Part shown: positions 36,252-44,441 of the stretch, in pieces | How positions within the stretch are numbered: position 1 is the stretch's first letter | How the letters are laid out: each line of letters begins with the position of its first letter | NCBI RefSeq assembly: GCF_012641095.1 | Contig: NZ_JAAVSC010000016.1 | Location: 1 to 60,379 of the forward strand | Reading direction: 5' to 3' | Source: Lactobacillus sp. HBUAS51381 | Lineage (GTDB): Bacteria; Bacillota; Bacilli; Lactobacillales; Lactobacillaceae | Length of the DNA: 60,379 bases | Position numbers and translations under genes: made by a program | The notes under the pieces: generated by a model | The model's input: the letters and a program-made list of their open reading frames with translations, nothing else | Databases searched by the model: none | Told to the model about the DNA's origin: nothing

Positions 36252-37319
36252 TTATTGATACTCCGCCCAAACCAGCACAAGACTCAACAGAAACATGAGG
36301 CCAATGGCAATCGCGTGCCAGCGTTTGTTGCCCACGAAAATAGCGATGTATTCGCGGATAATCGCATTAGGCAGGAAGAACTTGGCGGTGTGGGCCCCAA
36401 TTCCATTAGCCGGGACCCCCGCCTTACGGGCAATCATCCCCGCTCGAAAGGTATGGTAGCCGTTGGTCACGAAGGTAATCTTCGGCTGAACGGTCCCCCG
36501 CGCATCGATAATCTTCTTCGAAAAAATCATGTTCTCGTACGTCGTCTTGGATTGGTCCTCGGCAATCGCCTGTTCCGGTGGCAGGCCGTGATCGATGGCG
36601 TATTGGCGCATTGCCACGCCTTCCGCCACCGTTTCGTCACCCCCCTGACCGCCGGAGAAGATAATCACGGGTCCCTGTCCAATCTTGCGGAGTTGTTTGC
36701 GATAGAACTTCAGCGCACGGTCAATCCGACGCCCCAGTAACGGTGACACCTCGTTTCCATTTAGCAGGCCGGCACCCAGCACAATCAGGTAGTCCTGCCG
36801 ATAGCGCGGATGATTAAATTGATAGATCACCAGCATCGTTAAATAGTTGTAGAACCAAAAGAGCACGTAGAAAATAACCATTCCGGGAAATAGATTAATA
36901 AACGTCGCAATCGGCACGGGCAGATAAAGCGAGGTCCAGCGCACGATGAACGGGGCCAGCAGAATCGCGATCCCCAAAAACAACGTCAGCATGTTGGCCA
37001 GCGTATGACTCTCTCGCCGCCAGACAATCCACGCATTCCACAAGAGAAGGAACGCTTGCAGGACGAACGCCAGACCAATCAGTAGGATCACCCCGATAAA
37101 GAGAATCAGGCTGATGCCAAATAACCATTTATTGCCAAAACCGATAATGGAAATGGCCAGCATCACCATCGTGGAATAGAAAAATAGCGAAAACCAAATC
37201 CCATTGCTGAGACGGCGTTTCTCAATCGCGTAGCGGGTAAAGAAGATGGCGCCGAATAGTAGCGGCACCACCCAGCCCCAGTAGACGACCGGGGGGACGT
37301 TGAATAATTCATCTTGCAT
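36252..37319 (-). CDS. YdcF/ElyC/SanA (DUF218) family membrane protein
   Basis: A 355-residue protein: about six N-terminal membrane segments (residues 10-165), then a DUF218 domain with LIVLGAGLLNGNEVSPLLGRR, FSGGQGGDE and VTNGYHTFRAG, and a last membrane segment. Family members are linked to envelope and vancomycin-related phenotypes in enterobacteria; enzymatic role unknown. GGAGG ribosome binding site. Same strand as the TMEM175 gene upstream, 44 bases apart. Confidence 0.87.
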   Translation of the reverse strand: MQDELFNVPPVVYWGWVVPLLFGAIFFTRYAIEKRRLSNGIWFSLFFYSTMVMLAISIIGFGNKWLFGISLILFIGVILLIGLAFVLQAFLLLWNAWIVWRRESHTLANMLTLFLGIAILLAPFIVRWTSLYLPVPIATFINLFPGMVIFYVLFWFYNYLTMLVIYQFNHPRYRQDYLIVLGAGLLNGNEVSPLLGRRIDRALKFYRKQLRKIGQGPVIIFSGGQGGDETVAEGVAMRQYAIDHGLPPEQAIAEDQSKTTYENMIFSKKIIDARGTVQPKITFVTNGYHTFRAGMIARKAGVPANGIGAHTAKFFLPNAIIREYIAIFVGNKRWHAIAIGLMFLLSLVLVWAEYQ

Positions 37320-37363
37320 GAAATGCCTCCAAAAGACTTGATAATCCTAGGATAACACGGATC

Positions 37364-37957
37364 TTACGAAAACAAACGGTCACTATCCGCTGGCGTCAAA
37401 ATAGCCATCATGATGAGCTCCAACAACGTAAAGACCAGTGAAACCGGTGGCCAATAGAAAATCAACGCGACTACCCCGGCCCACACCAGCCAAAACCAAA
37501 TACTAGCGTGCATCCGGTAAACCGACATGCGCCGAATCTTTTGCGCAATCTCGGGATGATCCCCCTGGTTGGCCCGCATGATGGTGTAAGATAACGCGGC
37601 GTAGGCCCACGCCCACAAGGTGAAAACCATGAAATAAAACAATTCGGGCTGCACGTCGTTGATGAACCGCCCGGCCCAAGCCGTGGATACCGGCAACATG
37701 CTCATGGTCAGAATCCAGAAATTATTGACCCAGTAAATCCGCTTGGTCACCCGTTTAGTCAGGCTAAACATGTAGTGGTGGTTGTACCAAGCCACGCCAA
37801 TAAACAGAAAACTAATCAGGTAGGCCACCAAATAGCTCCAATTAGCCATGAGTGCCGTAAACGTCGGTTCCTCAGGCGTCTTAAACTCCAACACCATGAT
37901 GGTCAATGCAATGGCAACGACGGCATCGGTGAAGGCCTCCACCCGTCCTTTATTCAT
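37364..37957 (-). CDS. TMEM175-family (DUF1211) membrane protein, putative K+ channel
   Basis: A 197-residue protein with about five or six membrane segments. The N-terminal RVEAFTDAVVAIALTIMVLE matches the TMEM175 pore helix signature (RxxxF(S/T)D). Bacterial members form tetrameric potassium-selective channels. GGGGGA ribosome binding site. It may help potassium balance; the neighbouring YdcF gene follows it directly. Confidence 0.87.
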   Translation of the reverse strand: MNKGRVEAFTDAVVAIALTIMVLEFKTPEEPTFTALMANWSYLVAYLISFLFIGVAWYNHHYMFSLTKRVTKRIYWVNNFWILTMSMLPVSTAWAGRFINDVQPELFYFMVFTLWAWAYAALSYTIMRANQGDHPEIAQKIRRMSVYRMHASIWFWLVWAGVVALIFYWPPVSLVFTLLELIMMAILTPADSDRLFS

Positions 37958-38053
37958 TCAAAAGTCCCCCTCGAAAATCTGTGATGCTTTTAGAATAGCA
38001 TATTCGTTTACAGACGGCGTGATTAAGGCCCACCACAATTAAATCAACCACAC

Positions 38054-38659
38054 TCAGAGACTACCGACCCGCTGCCAACCCGTCACTGTCATTCTCGTCC
38101 CCTGTTGATACCCCTTAACAACTTTGGTGAGATTAACGTCCTCGTACCGCCGAATGGACGTCTTTGACCGGACTTGTTTAATCGTCTGGTGCTGGGTCGG
38201 CGCGACGAACTGCTTGTTGCCTGTGATGTACGTGCCATTTGCCAGTTGGTATCGGGTCACTTCACCACGGTGGGTAACGCCCACAACCGCCACGGCATCC
38301 CCCCGATTGATATGATCAGCCAATCCCGTCAACCGGCTCGTCCGATAGCTATTGATACCATGGGCCGCCGTCACGTACAGCTGCCGATAATCGCCCGCCC
38401 AGTAGCGCTTAACGACATAGTTATCATTTGCGGTAACCGATGTCCTGATCCCATTGTATGGGGAAATCTTCCGATCAGGTTGCGCGGTCTTGCTTGCTGT
38501 GAAGACCGACCGCGTCCGTTGCGCTTGTGCAGTTACGCGGGCACCGCCATGGACCATCTCAGCGTGGTGCTGATGTCGGGACCGGCCATGATGCCCGGGG
38601 AGACCGATGCCCAGCATGAGTCCGAGGAGCACTAAACCACCATACAAAATCTTCATCAT
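38054..38659 (-). CDS. Secreted protein with SH3-like repeats
   Basis: A 201-residue protein with a short signal sequence (residues 1-20) and a His-rich segment (HHGRSRHQHHAE) followed by two related modules (about residues 93-155 and 160-201), the first with YQLANGTYITGNKQFV, as in the wall-binding SH3-like DUF5776 domains of lactobacillus surface proteins. It probably binds the cell wall. Start at 38659 or one codon later, after AAGGAG. A gene-free region with two structured elements lies upstream and may control it. Confidence 0.65.
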   Translation of the reverse strand: MMKILYGGLVLLGLMLGIGLPGHHGRSRHQHHAEMVHGGARVTAQAQRTRSVFTASKTAQPDRKISPYNGIRTSVTANDNYVVKRYWAGDYRQLYVTAAHGINSYRTSRLTGLADHINRGDAVAVVGVTHRGEVTRYQLANGTYITGNKQFVAPTQHQTIKQVRSKTSIRRYEDVNLTKVVKGYQQGTRMTVTGWQRVGSL

Positions 38660-38827
38660 CGATCTCTCCTTAACTTTTCGTCTTCATTTATTAGTTTTTA
38701 GTATGTTGAAACTATAACATTTAGTTTATAAATTAATCTACCACACATTTATGTATATGGATAATTATTTGCCATTATCTTTTGCTTGTCAGCCATAACT
38801 AGTCCCGTGTAAATCGTTTTACTATTT

Positions 38828-38935
38828 AAACCATCGTTCGTTTTGTCAGGTTTGAGGAACCCCAATTGCCCTCTGCTTCAGATTTCGGCGATACCCAGAA
38901 ACTAGGGAGGATTTTAACCTCACTGGTTCCCCAGA
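38828..38935 (-). promoter_or_regulatory. Structured leader-like element, possibly c-di-AMP (ydaO)-like
   Basis: On the minus strand GGGGAACC and GGTTCCTC can close a multibranched fold, TCGTTC/GAACGA a further stem, and GAGG/CCTC and CTGGGGAACCAG local hairpins. The blocks GGGGAACCAG and GCCGAAATCTGAAGCAG recall two conserved blocks of the ydaO riboswitch, which often controls wall proteins, but other consensus parts are not matched. Downstream is the SH3-like secreted-protein gene. Confidence 0.3.
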
Positions 38936-38936
38936 A

Positions 38937-38980
38937 CGAAAAAAAACGCCCGCCTCATCCCTAAGGACGAAACAGACGTT
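38937..38980 (-). terminator. Terminator of the 38937-39151 RNA
   Basis: A 15-bp minus-strand stem with several G-U pairs, four-base loop TTAG and eight T. The G-U pairs would be A-C mismatches on the other strand, which supports the minus strand. Confidence 0.75.
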
Positions 38981-39151
38981 TTTACCACAGCATTCGCCGA
39001 AACGAATGGATTTATCTCGGAATCCACATTCCCTCAAAATCAGACACGTCACAATACGGTGACCTATGTGCCCTGCTGACAAATTCACCTAGCCGCTTGC
39101 GCGGACGCCCCTTGCAAGCAAGGAACGCGTGATTTCTCGACTCATCGCATA
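38937..39151 (-). ncRNA. T-box-like or stand-alone structured RNA of about 215 nt
   Basis: Minus-strand promoter TTGCGT-17-TAATAT (39158-39186) and a terminator at 38945-38980 with the arms ACGTCTGTTTCGTCC / GGATGAGGCGGGCGT bound a 215-base transcript. It contains CCGC-GCAA-GCGG, GTCAC-CGTATT-GTGAC and CATTCG-TTTCGG-CGAATG hairpins. The TTCGTCC-TTAGGGATGA terminator and GTGGTA just before it look like the 3' end of a T-box, but the ACC part of the core is missing. No synthetase or transporter gene follows. Confidence 0.45.
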
Positions 39152-39188
39152 GAAACTATATTACCACAGCGATGGCGACAACGCAAGG

Positions 39189-39671
39189 TTATTTCTTCTT
39201 GACGTCCGTCTCCTCTTTGTTGGAGGCAGCCGCCTGAAGCTTCTCAATCTGCAGGTTTAACCAATCGTGGAGGCTCTGATCGGCCGTCTGGGCCTGGTCC
39301 ACGTACGTCGTGGCCGGCGCCAAGGCATCGATTCGCAGGCCAGAAACGTTGATGTCTGGGGTCTCAATAACCGCGTAAACGTTCAGTTCCTGCTCCTCGT
39401 TGGTTTCCATAATCTTGCCAATCGTCTTGGTATCCTGTAACGGCAAGTTAATGACGCTCATTTCCAAGCGCACGGAAACCGCCGTATCGGTCAGCTTTAA
39501 TTCGGCCTGAGCCAGCTGATCCGCACCGATCTGTTGGCGCATGAACGCCGCTAACGGGGCCATGGCCCCATCCGGATCGGCAAAGAACTTGGCCTGGGTC
39601 GTCTCCGCCGTAAAATGTTCAAGTTTGTCATCTGCTACTGCATCCATAAATGCCTGTACTTCTCGCTTCAT
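39189..39671 (-). CDS. Hypothetical protein, 160 residues
   Basis: A soluble acidic protein without a recognised family. The middle part (VSVRLEMSVINLPLQDTKTIGKI ... LNVYAVIETPDINVSGL) is strand-rich and the C-terminus is a helical, Lys-rich tail. GAGGTGGG ribosome binding site. Probably co-transcribed with the membrane-protein gene 14 bases upstream. Confidence 0.68.
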   Translation of the reverse strand: MKREVQAFMDAVADDKLEHFTAETTQAKFFADPDGAMAPLAAFMRQQIGADQLAQAELKLTDTAVSVRLEMSVINLPLQDTKTIGKIMETNEEQELNVYAVIETPDINVSGLRIDALAPATTYVDQAQTADQSLHDWLNLQIEKLQAAASNKEETDVKKK

Positions 39672-39685
39672 TTACCCACCTCGTT

Positions 39686-40093
39686 TTAACGTCCGAACCG
39701 TTTTCGATCTCGTCTATCACGTTCGTCCTTACGTAGCCGCAGGGCCAGCACTAACCAATAGGCATTGGCCACCATCACGGCAATACTCCCGATCGACATC
39801 AACAGCCGTACCATCAGGGTCGTGTGATCATAGCCCCACATGGTAATCAACACGCTGATGAGGGCCAGGGTATACATCGCAATGACCAAGCCCATTAGAT
39901 AGAAGGATGGCCGCCAATCCAACGCCGCCAAGATAATCGTGATGGCGTACAGGGCAACTGCCAGGGCAGAAGACCGCCAGAATTCACTCATGGACGTGGA
40001 TAAACCGACAAACGAGCGCGACATCAAAAAATTAATAACCAGGAAGCCAAACAGGGAAATGATGGCCCAGGCAATCACGTTACGATCTTTCAT
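39686..40093 (-). CDS. Hypothetical four-helix membrane protein
   Basis: A 135-residue protein with four predicted membrane segments (about residues 8-25, 40-58, 65-85, 98-118) and a basic C-terminus rich in Arg/Asp (DERDRRDRKRFGR). No family recognised. GAGGAG ribosome binding site 11 bases upstream. It forms a two-gene unit with the 160-residue hypothetical protein. Confidence 0.68.
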   Translation of the reverse strand: MKDRNVIAWAIISLFGFLVINFLMSRSFVGLSTSMSEFWRSSALAVALYAITIILAALDWRPSFYLMGLVIAMYTLALISVLITMWGYDHTTLMVRLLMSIGSIAVMVANAYWLVLALRLRKDERDRRDRKRFGR

Positions 40094-40128
40094 TTAAAAT
40101 TAAACTCCTCAATAAATGCTAAGTAATT

Positions 40129-40154
40129 AAAAACGTGGCCGGCAATCGACCACG
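40129..40154 (-). terminator. Terminator of the lipoate ligase gene
   Basis: Minus-strand stem CGTGGTC / GGCCACG followed by five T. Confidence 0.65.
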
Positions 40155-40230
40155 CTTTCGTCAATTTCATGTTCTATTCTAACGTATCTGACGGTTAAAA
40201 TCAGCAAATCCGCCAATTCTTAGGCGAGAT

Positions 40231-41244
40231 TTAATCGACTAACAGGTCCAACACGTCCTTGGTGTCAATGCCGTTGAAGTAGAGTTGGGTGTTCACGCTA
40301 TTCAAGACAGCACCGACGTGTTCGCGATCATACCGCACGCCCTTCAATTTATCCGCCAATTCCGTGGCGTCACTAGGCCCAAAGAAATCACCGTAGAACT
40401 TGATGTTTTCAATCTTCCCACCATCGACTAACAGCCGTGCATCGATGGTTCCAGCCGTGAAGTGTTGCCGCTTCTTAACCGTGAATTCCGGTGAGTTTCC
40501 GTAAACCCAATCCCAGTTTGCGTAGTAGTCATTGAAGATTTGATCAATGGCCGCTTGTTCGCTATCGGCAATTTGAACTTCCTTGTCGGCAATTGCGTCG
40601 AGATTATCCACGTGGAACAGTTCCTTCAGCAGCGTGTCACGGAATTCTGGCACCGTTAAGTTTTGGTATTCCGGTGCTAAATAGGGCTTTAAATTCGTGA
40701 CCCGGGAACGCACGGACTTGATCCCCTTAGACTTCATCTTGTCTTCTGGCACGTTCAACGCGTGGGCAATCACATCTTGATCGACGTCCAACATCAATGT
40801 CCCATGGGAGAAGGTCTTGCCACTGTGCGAGTACATCGCGTTACCAGAGAACTTCTTGCCGTCAACTAAGATATCGTTACGCCCAGAGACTTCCACGGAC
40901 TTGGCGCCCATGGCATGTAAGGCATCGACGACGGGTTGAACGAACGACTTGAAATCGCCAAATTCTTCGCTATCGCTATCAACCACGAAGCTAAAGCAAA
41001 GATTACCGAGATCTTGATAAACAGCGCCACCACCCGATAACCGACGGGTGACCGTGATGTTGTTTTCTTCCACGTATTTCTGATTGATTTCTTCCAATGT
41101 ATTTTGGTTCCGCCCAACGATGATGCACGGTCCTTCATAGTAGAACAAAACCAATGGTTCATCGAACTGCTTATTGTTCATTAAGTACTGTTCGGTTGCT
41201 AAGTTGTGACGAATATCGTGTGACTTCATGGCATACCAATACAT
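40231..41244 (-). CDS. lplA: Lipoate-protein ligase A
   Basis: Activates free lipoate with ATP and attaches it to lipoyl domains of 2-oxoacid dehydrogenases. The 337 residues include the conserved RRLSGGGAVYQDLGNLCFSF, GRNDILVDGKKFSGNA (with the lipoate-binding Lys) and HGTLMLDVD, then the C-terminal accessory domain, so the protein is full length. AAAGGGG ribosome binding site and its own consensus promoter at 41304-41332. Confidence 0.94.
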   Translation of the reverse strand: MYWYAMKSHDIRHNLATEQYLMNNKQFDEPLVLFYYEGPCIIVGRNQNTLEEINQKYVEENNITVTRRLSGGGAVYQDLGNLCFSFVVDSDSEEFGDFKSFVQPVVDALHAMGAKSVEVSGRNDILVDGKKFSGNAMYSHSGKTFSHGTLMLDVDQDVIAHALNVPEDKMKSKGIKSVRSRVTNLKPYLAPEYQNLTVPEFRDTLLKELFHVDNLDAIADKEVQIADSEQAAIDQIFNDYYANWDWVYGNSPEFTVKKRQHFTAGTIDARLLVDGGKIENIKFYGDFFGPSDATELADKLKGVRYDREHVGAVLNSVNTQLYFNGIDTKDVLDLLVD

Positions 41245-41303
41245 AGCTCAAAAACCCCTTTCGAAATTAACCAACCGCCGGGTAACGACCCCGGCTAAGA
41301 TAA

Positions 41304-41332
41304 ATCATAGCACGCATTGGAACCGATTACAA
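41304..41332 (-). promoter_or_regulatory. Promoter of lplA
   Basis: TTGTAA, 17-base spacer, TATGAT on the minus strand, about 60 bases before the lplA start. Confidence 0.75.
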
Positions 41333-41404
41333 TTTAGCGCCAATATAATGGAAAAGTCCGTGCAAATTCTCAAACCAAGCGGCGGTTCATCGCCTTGAAA
41401 CCAA

Positions 41405-41508
41405 ATAAAAAGGTCCCCACACTTGGTAGGAACCCAGCCCCCGTCAGAGTTCACCCCTGGCGGTTCTGACTGTTATTAATGGTGGCCTTAGTCACCATTC
41501 GATTTTAT
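41405..41508 (-). ncRNA. Candidate small RNA of about 104 nt between rrf2 and lplA
   Basis: Minus strand: a perfect TATAAT at 41515-41520 is followed by three hairpins, AATGGTG/CACCATT, GTCAGA/TCTGAC and the terminator GGTTCC/GGGACC with five T (41405-41434). There is no reading frame. It could be the 3' end of the rrf2 transcript, or an independent small RNA; the -35 region is poor. Confidence 0.45.
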
Positions 41509-41561
41509 ACTCCAATTATAACGCCACTAACTAAAGTTTAGTAGCATTTAGCTCACCAATT

Positions 41562-42023
41562 TTACTCGTTAATTAGTCGACGGAAATAACCGTGGGCGTG
41601 TAGGTCTTCCTTAAGATCCGTCATTGTAAATTGGTGATAAAACTTACGGTAATCTTCATCCGCCAGCGTGAACAAATCCGTCAACGTTTGGGAGATGTTG
41701 GCCGAAATATCGGTCGTGTCCGTATTCTTCGTTCCCTTGGAGTCCCCCGTAATGAACCGCGCATAGCTAATGGTCGGCGGAATGGTCAAGTCATAGAGCT
41801 CTCCAACGTTGATCTCATCAAGGCTACGAATCAACTGGTAGCCTCCGTTCTTACCGACAGAGCCCTCAATATAACCCTGCTTGTGTAGCACGGACAAAAT
41901 GTTGCGGATCATCACCGCGTTCAGTTGTAGTGACGTTGCCAACTCACGGCTTGCAATCTTTCGGGGGCGATTCTCGTCCAGATAAAGCAAGCTATGAACC
42001 GCAACGGAAAAGTCTAATCTCAT
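41562..42023 (-). CDS. Rrf2-family transcriptional regulator without cluster cysteines
   Basis: A 153-residue winged-helix regulator. The helix-turn-helix IASRELATSLQLNAVMIRNIL and the wing YIEGSVGKNGGYQLIRSLDEI are typical of Rrf2. There is no cysteine in the protein, so it cannot hold the iron-sulphur cluster of IscR or NsrR and must sense something else. It is divergent from the opp operon across 433 bases, so opp is a possible target (inference). Confidence 0.87.
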   Translation of the reverse strand: MRLDFSVAVHSLLYLDENRPRKIASRELATSLQLNAVMIRNILSVLHKQGYIEGSVGKNGGYQLIRSLDEINVGELYDLTIPPTISYARFITGDSKGTKNTDTTDISANISQTLTDLFTLADEDYRKFYHQFTMTDLKEDLHAHGYFRRLINE

Positions 42024-42456
42024 CGTCTAGCCATCGCTTTCAAAAAGTCTGTAATCAATACTGGTATCATACCACATTCTTTCGGCCAACAGCGGGTCTT
42101 ACCGGAATCCCTTAGTGTATTCTCATTCGAAATATACATGCATATTTTTTCAAATGGTTGTATACATTACCCCCATTAATTATTGGTTTAGCAAGCAAAT
42201 TGACCAACTTAATACTTTCAAGTTAAATTTTTTATCATTTTATTCAATTTCTGCGAAGATTGATATAGCAAAGTTTGTGAGGATTTTATGAAGAATTTAT
42301 GACCCTTCCTAAGAATATGGGGGTTGTAAATGAGAATTTGATTAACTATAATCAAAAACAATTATTGTTCGCAAGCAAATTGAATACGCCAAGACGTTTA
42401 TTCATCAAGCTTCATCTACAAATGAGAGGTAGATTAGAACATTGGGAGGGATTTCC
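42024..42456. promoter_or_regulatory. Divergent rrf2/opp regulatory region
   Basis: Gene-free stretch of 433 bases. The opp promoter is TTGTAA-17-TATAAT at 42324-42352. The 13-mer GCAAGCAAATTGA occurs exactly twice, at 42191-42203 and 42371-42383, the second just after the expected transcript start. A near-palindrome AAATAT-ACATGC-ATATTT lies at 42129-42147. These are candidate operator sites. Confidence 0.65.
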
Positions 42457-43470
42457 GTGGAAACCGCATCAAACTTTCTAAATATTAAAGACGTCAGCAC
42501 GGCTTTCAAGATTGACGGCCACTACTACGACGCCATCTCCCACATTAACCTCCAGGTCCAACACGACGAAATTCTCGCCATCGTTGGTGAATCAGGCTGT
42601 GGTAAAAGTACCTTAGCCACTACCATCATGGGTCTCCATGATCCGGCAGAGACTAAAATTTCTGGTGAAGTCGATTTTGAAGGCACTAATCTCCTCAAAC
42701 TTGACGAACAAGGGTATAACCAATTCCGAGGCGCCAAGATTGGGATGATCTTTCAGGATCCTTTGTCCGCCTTGAATCCTTTAAAACGAATTGAAGAACA
42801 AATCAGTGAGGTCATGGACTATCACACTGACCTTTCTACCGAAGATAAGCATAAACGTGTGATCGAATTACTCGATCAAGTTGGCATCGTCAATCCCCAA
42901 CGAACCGCACGACAATTTCCCCATGAACTTTCCGGGGGGATGCGACAACGGGTCATCATCGCCATCGCGATTGCATGTAAGCCGGATCTCATCATCGCCG
43001 ACGAACCCACGACGGCCTTGGATGTGACGATTCAAGCGCAGATCTTGGATGTCTTACGTGACATTCAAAAGGAAAACCACGCCGGCATCATCCTGATTAC
43101 CCATGACTTGGGAGTTGTTGCCGAAACCGCCGATCGGGTGGCCGTGATGTACGCCGGGCAAATCGTCGAACAGGGTAGCGTCGAACAGGTCTTCAATACG
43201 CCTGAACATCCCTACACCCGGTCATTACTTCGTTCCATGCCGCAACGTGACAATGAAAACGACGACCTCTACGTCATCCAGGGCAACGTGCCTTCCTTAC
43301 AGAAGATGCCAGCCACGGGCGATCGGTTTGCCCCCCGAATTCCGTGGGTGCCGGCTGAAGCCCACGAGGCCAATCCGACCATGCACGAGGTGGCGCCGGG
43401 CCACGAGGTTCGTTGCACCTGTTACAAGACTTTTCAATTTCCAGATGAGCAAGGGAGCGTGAAGGCATGA
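42457..43470 (+). CDS. oppD: Oligopeptide ABC transporter ATP-binding protein OppD
   Basis: First ATPase of the oligopeptide importer, 338 residues. Walker A GESGCGKST, signature LSGGMRQR, Walker B LIIADEPT and the switch His in THDLG are all intact, followed by the oligopeptide-type C-terminal extension with Cys residues (EVRCTCYKTF), which in related proteins binds an iron-sulphur cluster. The GTG at 42457 is chosen because GGGAGGG lies six bases upstream. First gene of oppDFBCA; its end overlaps oppF by four bases. Confidence 0.94.
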   Translation: METASNFLNIKDVSTAFKIDGHYYDAISHINLQVQHDEILAIVGESGCGKSTLATTIMGLHDPAETKISGEVDFEGTNLLKLDEQGYNQFRGAKIGMIFQDPLSALNPLKRIEEQISEVMDYHTDLSTEDKHKRVIELLDQVGIVNPQRTARQFPHELSGGMRQRVIIAIAIACKPDLIIADEPTTALDVTIQAQILDVLRDIQKENHAGIILITHDLGVVAETADRVAVMYAGQIVEQGSVEQVFNTPEHPYTRSLLRSMPQRDNENDDLYVIQGNVPSLQKMPATGDRFAPRIPWVPAEAHEANPTMHEVAPGHEVRCTCYKTFQFPDEQGSVKA

Positions 43471-44441
43471 GCCTAATCGAAATTAAGGATTTAAAAGTTC
43501 ATTATCCCATCCGTTCCGGCTTCTGGAACCGCGTTACCGACTCCGTGCGCGCCGTGGATGGCGTGAGCTTCAACATCGAAGCCGGTGAAACCTACGGCCT
43601 GGTTGGCGAGTCCGGATCTGGCAAGTCAACGACCGGGAAATCCGTGGTGGGCCTCGAGAAGGTCACCAGTGGCGCCATCATGTACAAAGGCCGTGACATC
43701 ACCAAGGCCGAGAATCGCCGCAAGTTGGACTACAACCACGACGTTCAAATGATCTTTCAGGATTCCCTGTCCAGCCTAAATCCCCGGAAGCGAATCGAAG
43801 ACATCATTGCCGAACCCCTTCGTAATTTCGAGCATTTAAGCAAGGACGATGAAAAATTACGGGTTTTGCAATTATTAGATATCGTCGGCTTGGATGCCGA
43901 TGCGCTGTACAAGTACCCCCACCAATTCTCCGGTGGGCAACGCCAACGGATCGGGGTGGCGCGAGCAGTTGCCACGAACCCTAAACTCATCATTGCCGAC
44001 GAACCTGTCTCCGCGCTGGACCTCTCCGTTCAGGCCCAAGTCCTGAACTTCATGAAGAAGATTCAACGCGAATTCGGAATTTCCTACCTCTTCATCTCCC
44101 ATGACTTAGGGGTGGTACGGCACATGTGTAACAACATCGCCATCATGAACCGTGGTCGGTTGGTCGAGATTGGGACTAGAGATGACATTTACAATCATCC
44201 CCTACACATCTACACCAAGCGGCTGCTGGCCGCCATTCCTGAAACCAACGTCAACTCCCGTGAAGCGCACCGTGCCTCCCGGTTAGCCGTTGAGGAAGTC
44301 TACCGCGAGCAACAAAGTAAGTACTACGACGAACAAGGTGAAGCCTATCCACTGGTTCAGGTTACCCCCACCCACGCCGTTGCCTTACCGGAAAACGTTG
44401 CGCAACAGCTCGCTCGTCAGGAAGGAGAGGTGCAGGCCTAA
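43467..44441 (+). CDS. oppF: Oligopeptide ABC transporter ATP-binding protein OppF
   Basis: Second ATPase of the importer, 324 residues, with Walker A GESGSGKST, signature FSGGQRQRIG, Walker B LIIADEPV and SHDLGVV. It pairs with OppD to drive transport. The ATG overlaps the oppD stop (ATGA) and its stop overlaps the oppB start by one base, so the genes are translationally coupled. The C-terminal 60 residues after IPETN form the usual Opp/Dpp extension. Confidence 0.94.
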   Translation: MSLIEIKDLKVHYPIRSGFWNRVTDSVRAVDGVSFNIEAGETYGLVGESGSGKSTTGKSVVGLEKVTSGAIMYKGRDITKAENRRKLDYNHDVQMIFQDSLSSLNPRKRIEDIIAEPLRNFEHLSKDDEKLRVLQLLDIVGLDADALYKYPHQFSGGQRQRIGVARAVATNPKLIIADEPVSALDLSVQAQVLNFMKKIQREFGISYLFISHDLGVVRHMCNNIAIMNRGRLVEIGTRDDIYNHPLHIYTKRLLAAIPETNVNSREAHRASRLAVEEVYREQQSKYYDEQGEAYPLVQVTPTHAVALPENVAQQLARQEGEVQA

